The position numbers and the translations under genes were made by a program. A DNA stretch of 64,000 bases from contig NZ_JAANAT010000001.1 of NCBI RefSeq assembly GCF_011089895.1, forward strand, positions 3,348,001 through 3,412,000, given 5' to 3'. The stretch's first letter is position 1. Each line of letters opens with the position of its first letter. The notes beneath the pieces were generated by a model that saw only the letters and a list, made by a program, of their open reading frames with translations, did not search any database and was not told where the DNA came from. This document shows positions 62,049 through 64,000 of the stretch, piece by piece. The stretch comes from Mucilaginibacter inviolabilis (lineage in GTDB: Bacteria > Bacteroidota > Bacteroidia > Sphingobacteriales > Sphingobacteriaceae).

Positions 62049-62576
62049 GCACTTTTTCACTGATAAAGTTGGGATCTTCAGGTTTTAACTCCAAAACTAT
62101 AGTTTAACGCAAATCTGGCATTACACCACAACCGTTATTTTTATCCCAGCCCCTTATTGATGCACCGGCAACAAAAACTTTTTAAAGTTTTATTTTAACA
62201 CTTTTCTGCTCAAAAACAGGGCAAAAACACATCAAAAACTGCTTAAAATTCACTCAAAACCATCGATTTTAACACTTTTTAACAAATTTTAGATGAGTTT
62301 TGAGAGGTTTAAAAAGTGTTAATTTTCTGAATATCAAATAACTACCTGCAAAACAGTTGATTTTTGGGCTTATTTTTCCCTTAACCAAACAGCCCGGTTT
62401 CTCTCTTTTTCGGAGAAACCGGGCTGCTTGTACTAAGATACAAAATCCTGACCGGTAATACAAGAAAAATCAGCATGATTACACGCTTTACCCCTTATAG
62501 TTTCTGTCTGTTGGCACATCAAATCTTTTTGGGATGCCGACTATTTTATATGGTTAATTTGTTTAAATTTAGCTAT
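62049..62576. other. AT-rich intergenic stretch with repeated TTTTAACACTTTT
   Basis: No gene found. TTTTAACACTTTT occurs at about 62192 and 62267. The second copy pairs with an inverted TTAAAAAGTGTTAA (62309-62322): 14-bp arms at 62269-62282 and 62309-62322. A GC-rich terminator-like hairpin follows at 62390-62426. The plus-strand frame from 62475 into the VOC gene is not protein-like before 62577. Confidence 0.6.
62390..62426. terminator. GC-rich hairpin
   Basis: CAGCCCGGTTTCTC pairs with GAGAAACCGGGCTG around TCTTTTTCG. Stable, but without a clear U-tract on either side and far from the stop codon of the minus-strand gene to its left (61593). Confidence 0.6.
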
Positions 62577-62951
62577 ATGAAAAAAGTAACCGGCATAGGC
62601 GGCATCTTCTTTAAATGTAATGATCCGCAGAAAATGAAGGACTGGTATTCTCAAAATCTGGGACTGCCTGTTGAGCAATATGGCACCATGTTTAGATGGA
62701 GAGATGCAGATGATCCCGATAAAGAGGGCACTACTGTTTGGAGCCCTTTTGCAAAAGACACTAAATATTTTGAACCTTCGAAAAAGGACTTCATGATCAA
62801 TTACCGGGTCGAGAACATCGAAGCGTTGGTAGAGCAGCTAAAAAATGATGGCGTAACCATTATTGATGAAATAGCTACTTATGATTACGGCAAATTTGTT
62901 CACATCCTTGATCCCGAAGGAAACAGTATTGAGCTTTGGGAAGATATTTAA
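62577..62951 (+). CDS. VOC (glyoxalase-fold) family protein
   Basis: 124 residues from the ATG at 62577 (MKKVTGIGGIFFKCNDPQKM), the usual compact one-domain length. Landmarks: MKDWYSQNLGLPVEQYGTMF, ENIEALVEQLKNDGVTIIDE and the terminal HILDPEGNSIELWED with the glutamate ligand. Substrate unknown. Distinct from the two VOC proteins in the transposon cassette. Confidence 0.93.
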   Translation: MKKVTGIGGIFFKCNDPQKMKDWYSQNLGLPVEQYGTMFRWRDADDPDKEGTTVWSPFAKDTKYFEPSKKDFMINYRVENIEALVEQLKNDGVTIIDEIATYDYGKFVHILDPEGNSIELWEDI

Positions 62952-62952
62952 T

Positions 62953-63291
62953 TTAGCCCATTATCGTTTCTGTTTGCTGGTGCTCAATAGTAAGGTTTAC
63001 GGATCTTTCCCCTCCGGGACGGGTACGGTGACGCATGTTCTTAGGAATGGTTAACAATTGCCCGGGTTGTAATTCGATAGTCCCGGTCTCCAGGTCGATG
63101 AGCAGGGTGCCTTCCAGTACCAGGAAAGTTTCGTCGGAGTTGGGATGCAGGTGCCAGAAATAAGGTTCGGTCATGATCCCTATCCGCACGATATGATCAT
63201 TCACGCTGCTCAGAATGGTATTAAAATAATCCTGCGGATGTTCTGCCGAGATCACTTTTGTGTCGATAACAGTTGGTTGTAAAAACTCCAT
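62953..63291 (-). CDS. Cupin domain protein
   Basis: 112 residues from the ATG at 63291. A single cupin barrel with FWHLHPNSDETFLVLEGTLL (HxH...E metal ligands) and a second motif GQLLTIPKNMRHRTRP. Small cupins bind or oxidise ligands or act as metal-dependent isomerases; this one cannot be assigned. It ends 1 bp after the convergent VOC gene, leaving no room for a terminator between them. Confidence 0.9.
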   Translation of the reverse strand: MEFLQPTVIDTKVISAEHPQDYFNTILSSVNDHIVRIGIMTEPYFWHLHPNSDETFLVLEGTLLIDLETGTIELQPGQLLTIPKNMRHRTRPGGERSVNLTIEHQQTETIMG

Positions 63292-63348
63292 ATGTAATAA
63301 AACAGATTTTATACAAAAATACAATAGTAATCTAACAAGGGACCCATA

Positions 63349-64000
63349 TTATTCATCCTCCTGCGCTTCTTTTTCCCGGCTATCGCTTATCTGTAAATAT
63401 TTGTTTGCCGGGAACCAGGAATCATGCAGCGGGTAAACATGGTACTTTTTGGCTTCAATCTCAAACCAGGTCCGCAATTCTTTTACCTTTTCGGGATATT
63501 TTGCGGCCAGGTTAAAATGCTCATTAAAATCGTGCTGCATATCATATAGTTCCCAGGTATCTTTCAGGTACGATTGCCCCTGGTGATGATAAGCCTCTAC
63601 TTTCCATCCATCCTTATACAAAGCCCTGGAAGCCCCGCTTTCATAGTATTGCAGCGTGTGCCTGTCTTTAGCAGCAGGATCATTCAGCGTATATACAAAA
63701 CTTGTTCCTTCCACAGGTGCCTGTTGGTAACCATTGACCGATGCCGGAACCTTCGCCTTTATAAGCTCCATCACCGTTGGCCATACATCAATCAAGTGTA
63801 CGTATTGATTGCGGATGCCTCCGTTTTCTTTTATAAAACCCGGAGCATACAGGATCATGGGATTGTGCGTTCCCCCTTCCGCATTAGCATCACCTTTCCA
63901 GAGTTTAAAGGGAGCATTGGTGGCTTGTGTCCAGCCCAGGGGTATATCACCCTTAAAATTCTTTCTGCCTATTTGATCTATGTTTTCCAATGCCGCTTTC
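63349..64000 (-). CDS. Sulfatase (S1 family), C-terminal part
   Basis: The frame is open to the window edge, so the N-terminus with the formylglycine site is not visible. The remaining 216 residues match the end of S1 arylsulfatases: KLWKGDANAEGGTHNPMILY, VHLIDVWPTVMELIKAKVPA, EGTSFVYTL, YYESGASRALYKDGWKVEAY, WELYDMQHDFNEHFNLAAKY and a final charged tail. The class hydrolyses sulfate esters of carbohydrates or aryl compounds. It lies 57 bp upstream of the cupin gene on the same strand. Confidence 0.93.
   Translation of the reverse strand, partial: KAALENIDQIGRKNFKGDIPLGWTQATNAPFKLWKGDANAEGGTHNPMILYAPGFIKENGGIRNQYVHLIDVWPTVMELIKAKVPASVNGYQQAPVEGTSFVYTLNDPAAKDRHTLQYYESGASRALYKDGWKVEAYHHQGQSYLKDTWELYDMQHDFNEHFNLAAKYPEKVKELRTWFEIEAKKYHVYPLHDSWFPANKYLQISDSREKEAQEDE

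Overview
The window looks like chromosome from a Sphingobacteriaceae-type Bacteroidota, probably Mucilaginibacter or a close relative (inference). Supporting signs are the Bacteroidetes-order division and cell-wall (dcw) cluster, PASTA-containing FtsI, an Hc1-like 'histone H1', secreted carbohydrate enzymes (GH125, a polysaccharide lyase, a sulfatase), an outer-membrane DUF5686 protein, weak Shine-Dalgarno sites, and several families of dispersed palindromic repeats. No rRNA, tRNA or CRISPR array was seen.

Layout. 1-17.8 kb: mixed housekeeping and secretory genes: a DUF885 peptidase fragment, a GIY-YIG nuclease lying between two copies of one repeat, a secreted TNT-type NADase-like protein with a small partner gene, ligA, DUF5686, dapA, Hc1, GH125 mannosidase, phosphoglucomutase, and a polysaccharide lyase divergent from a LacI regulator with a clear operator between them. 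17.9-34.1 kb: the complete dcw run on the minus strand, mraZ-rsmH-ftsL-ftsI-murE-mraY-murD-ftsW-murG-murC-ftsQ-ftsA-ftsZ, mostly overlapping or tightly spaced, without murF, and headed by three 10-bp MraZ-box repeats.

34.24-54.72 kb: an inserted element that I delimit by terminal inverted repeats beginning TGAGTYGGTTCAAAC and by reiterated CAAACAAATTRTG sites at both ends. It sits about 150 bp upstream of mraZ. It carries a TnsB/TniA-like DDE transposase with a TnsC/TniB-like ATPase, a divergent XRE repressor with tandem operator repeats, a HigA-like antitoxin with an unrecognised upstream partner, a metabolic cassette (epoxide hydrolase, two VOC proteins, FMN reductase, SnoaL, SDR, Crp/Fnr regulator) framed by a second, related set of end-like repeats, a serine resolvase, and a right-hand block that looks like a defence island: a SIR2 protein, a two-gene unit with a coiled-coil tail-anchored protein, an orphan 428-residue basic protein, a DUF3800 protein and a large protein with a PD-(D/E)XK nuclease signature. 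No TniQ/TnsD, TnsA or Cas gene was seen, so the Tn552-like plan (transposase + ATPase + resolvase) fits best.

54.8-64 kb: ordinary chromosome again: an AraC/GyrI regulator, a lipoprotein agmatine-deiminase-like enzyme, a C39-like/VKOR/thioredoxin fusion, a PepSY membrane protein, a polysaccharide deacetylase, a DUF2314 protein, a VOC protein, a cupin and the C-terminal part of a sulfatase.

Most interesting: the boundaries of the 20.5-kb element and its unrecognised defence-like cargo; the TNT/partner pair; and palindromic repeats that repeatedly supply the stop codon of the neighbouring gene.
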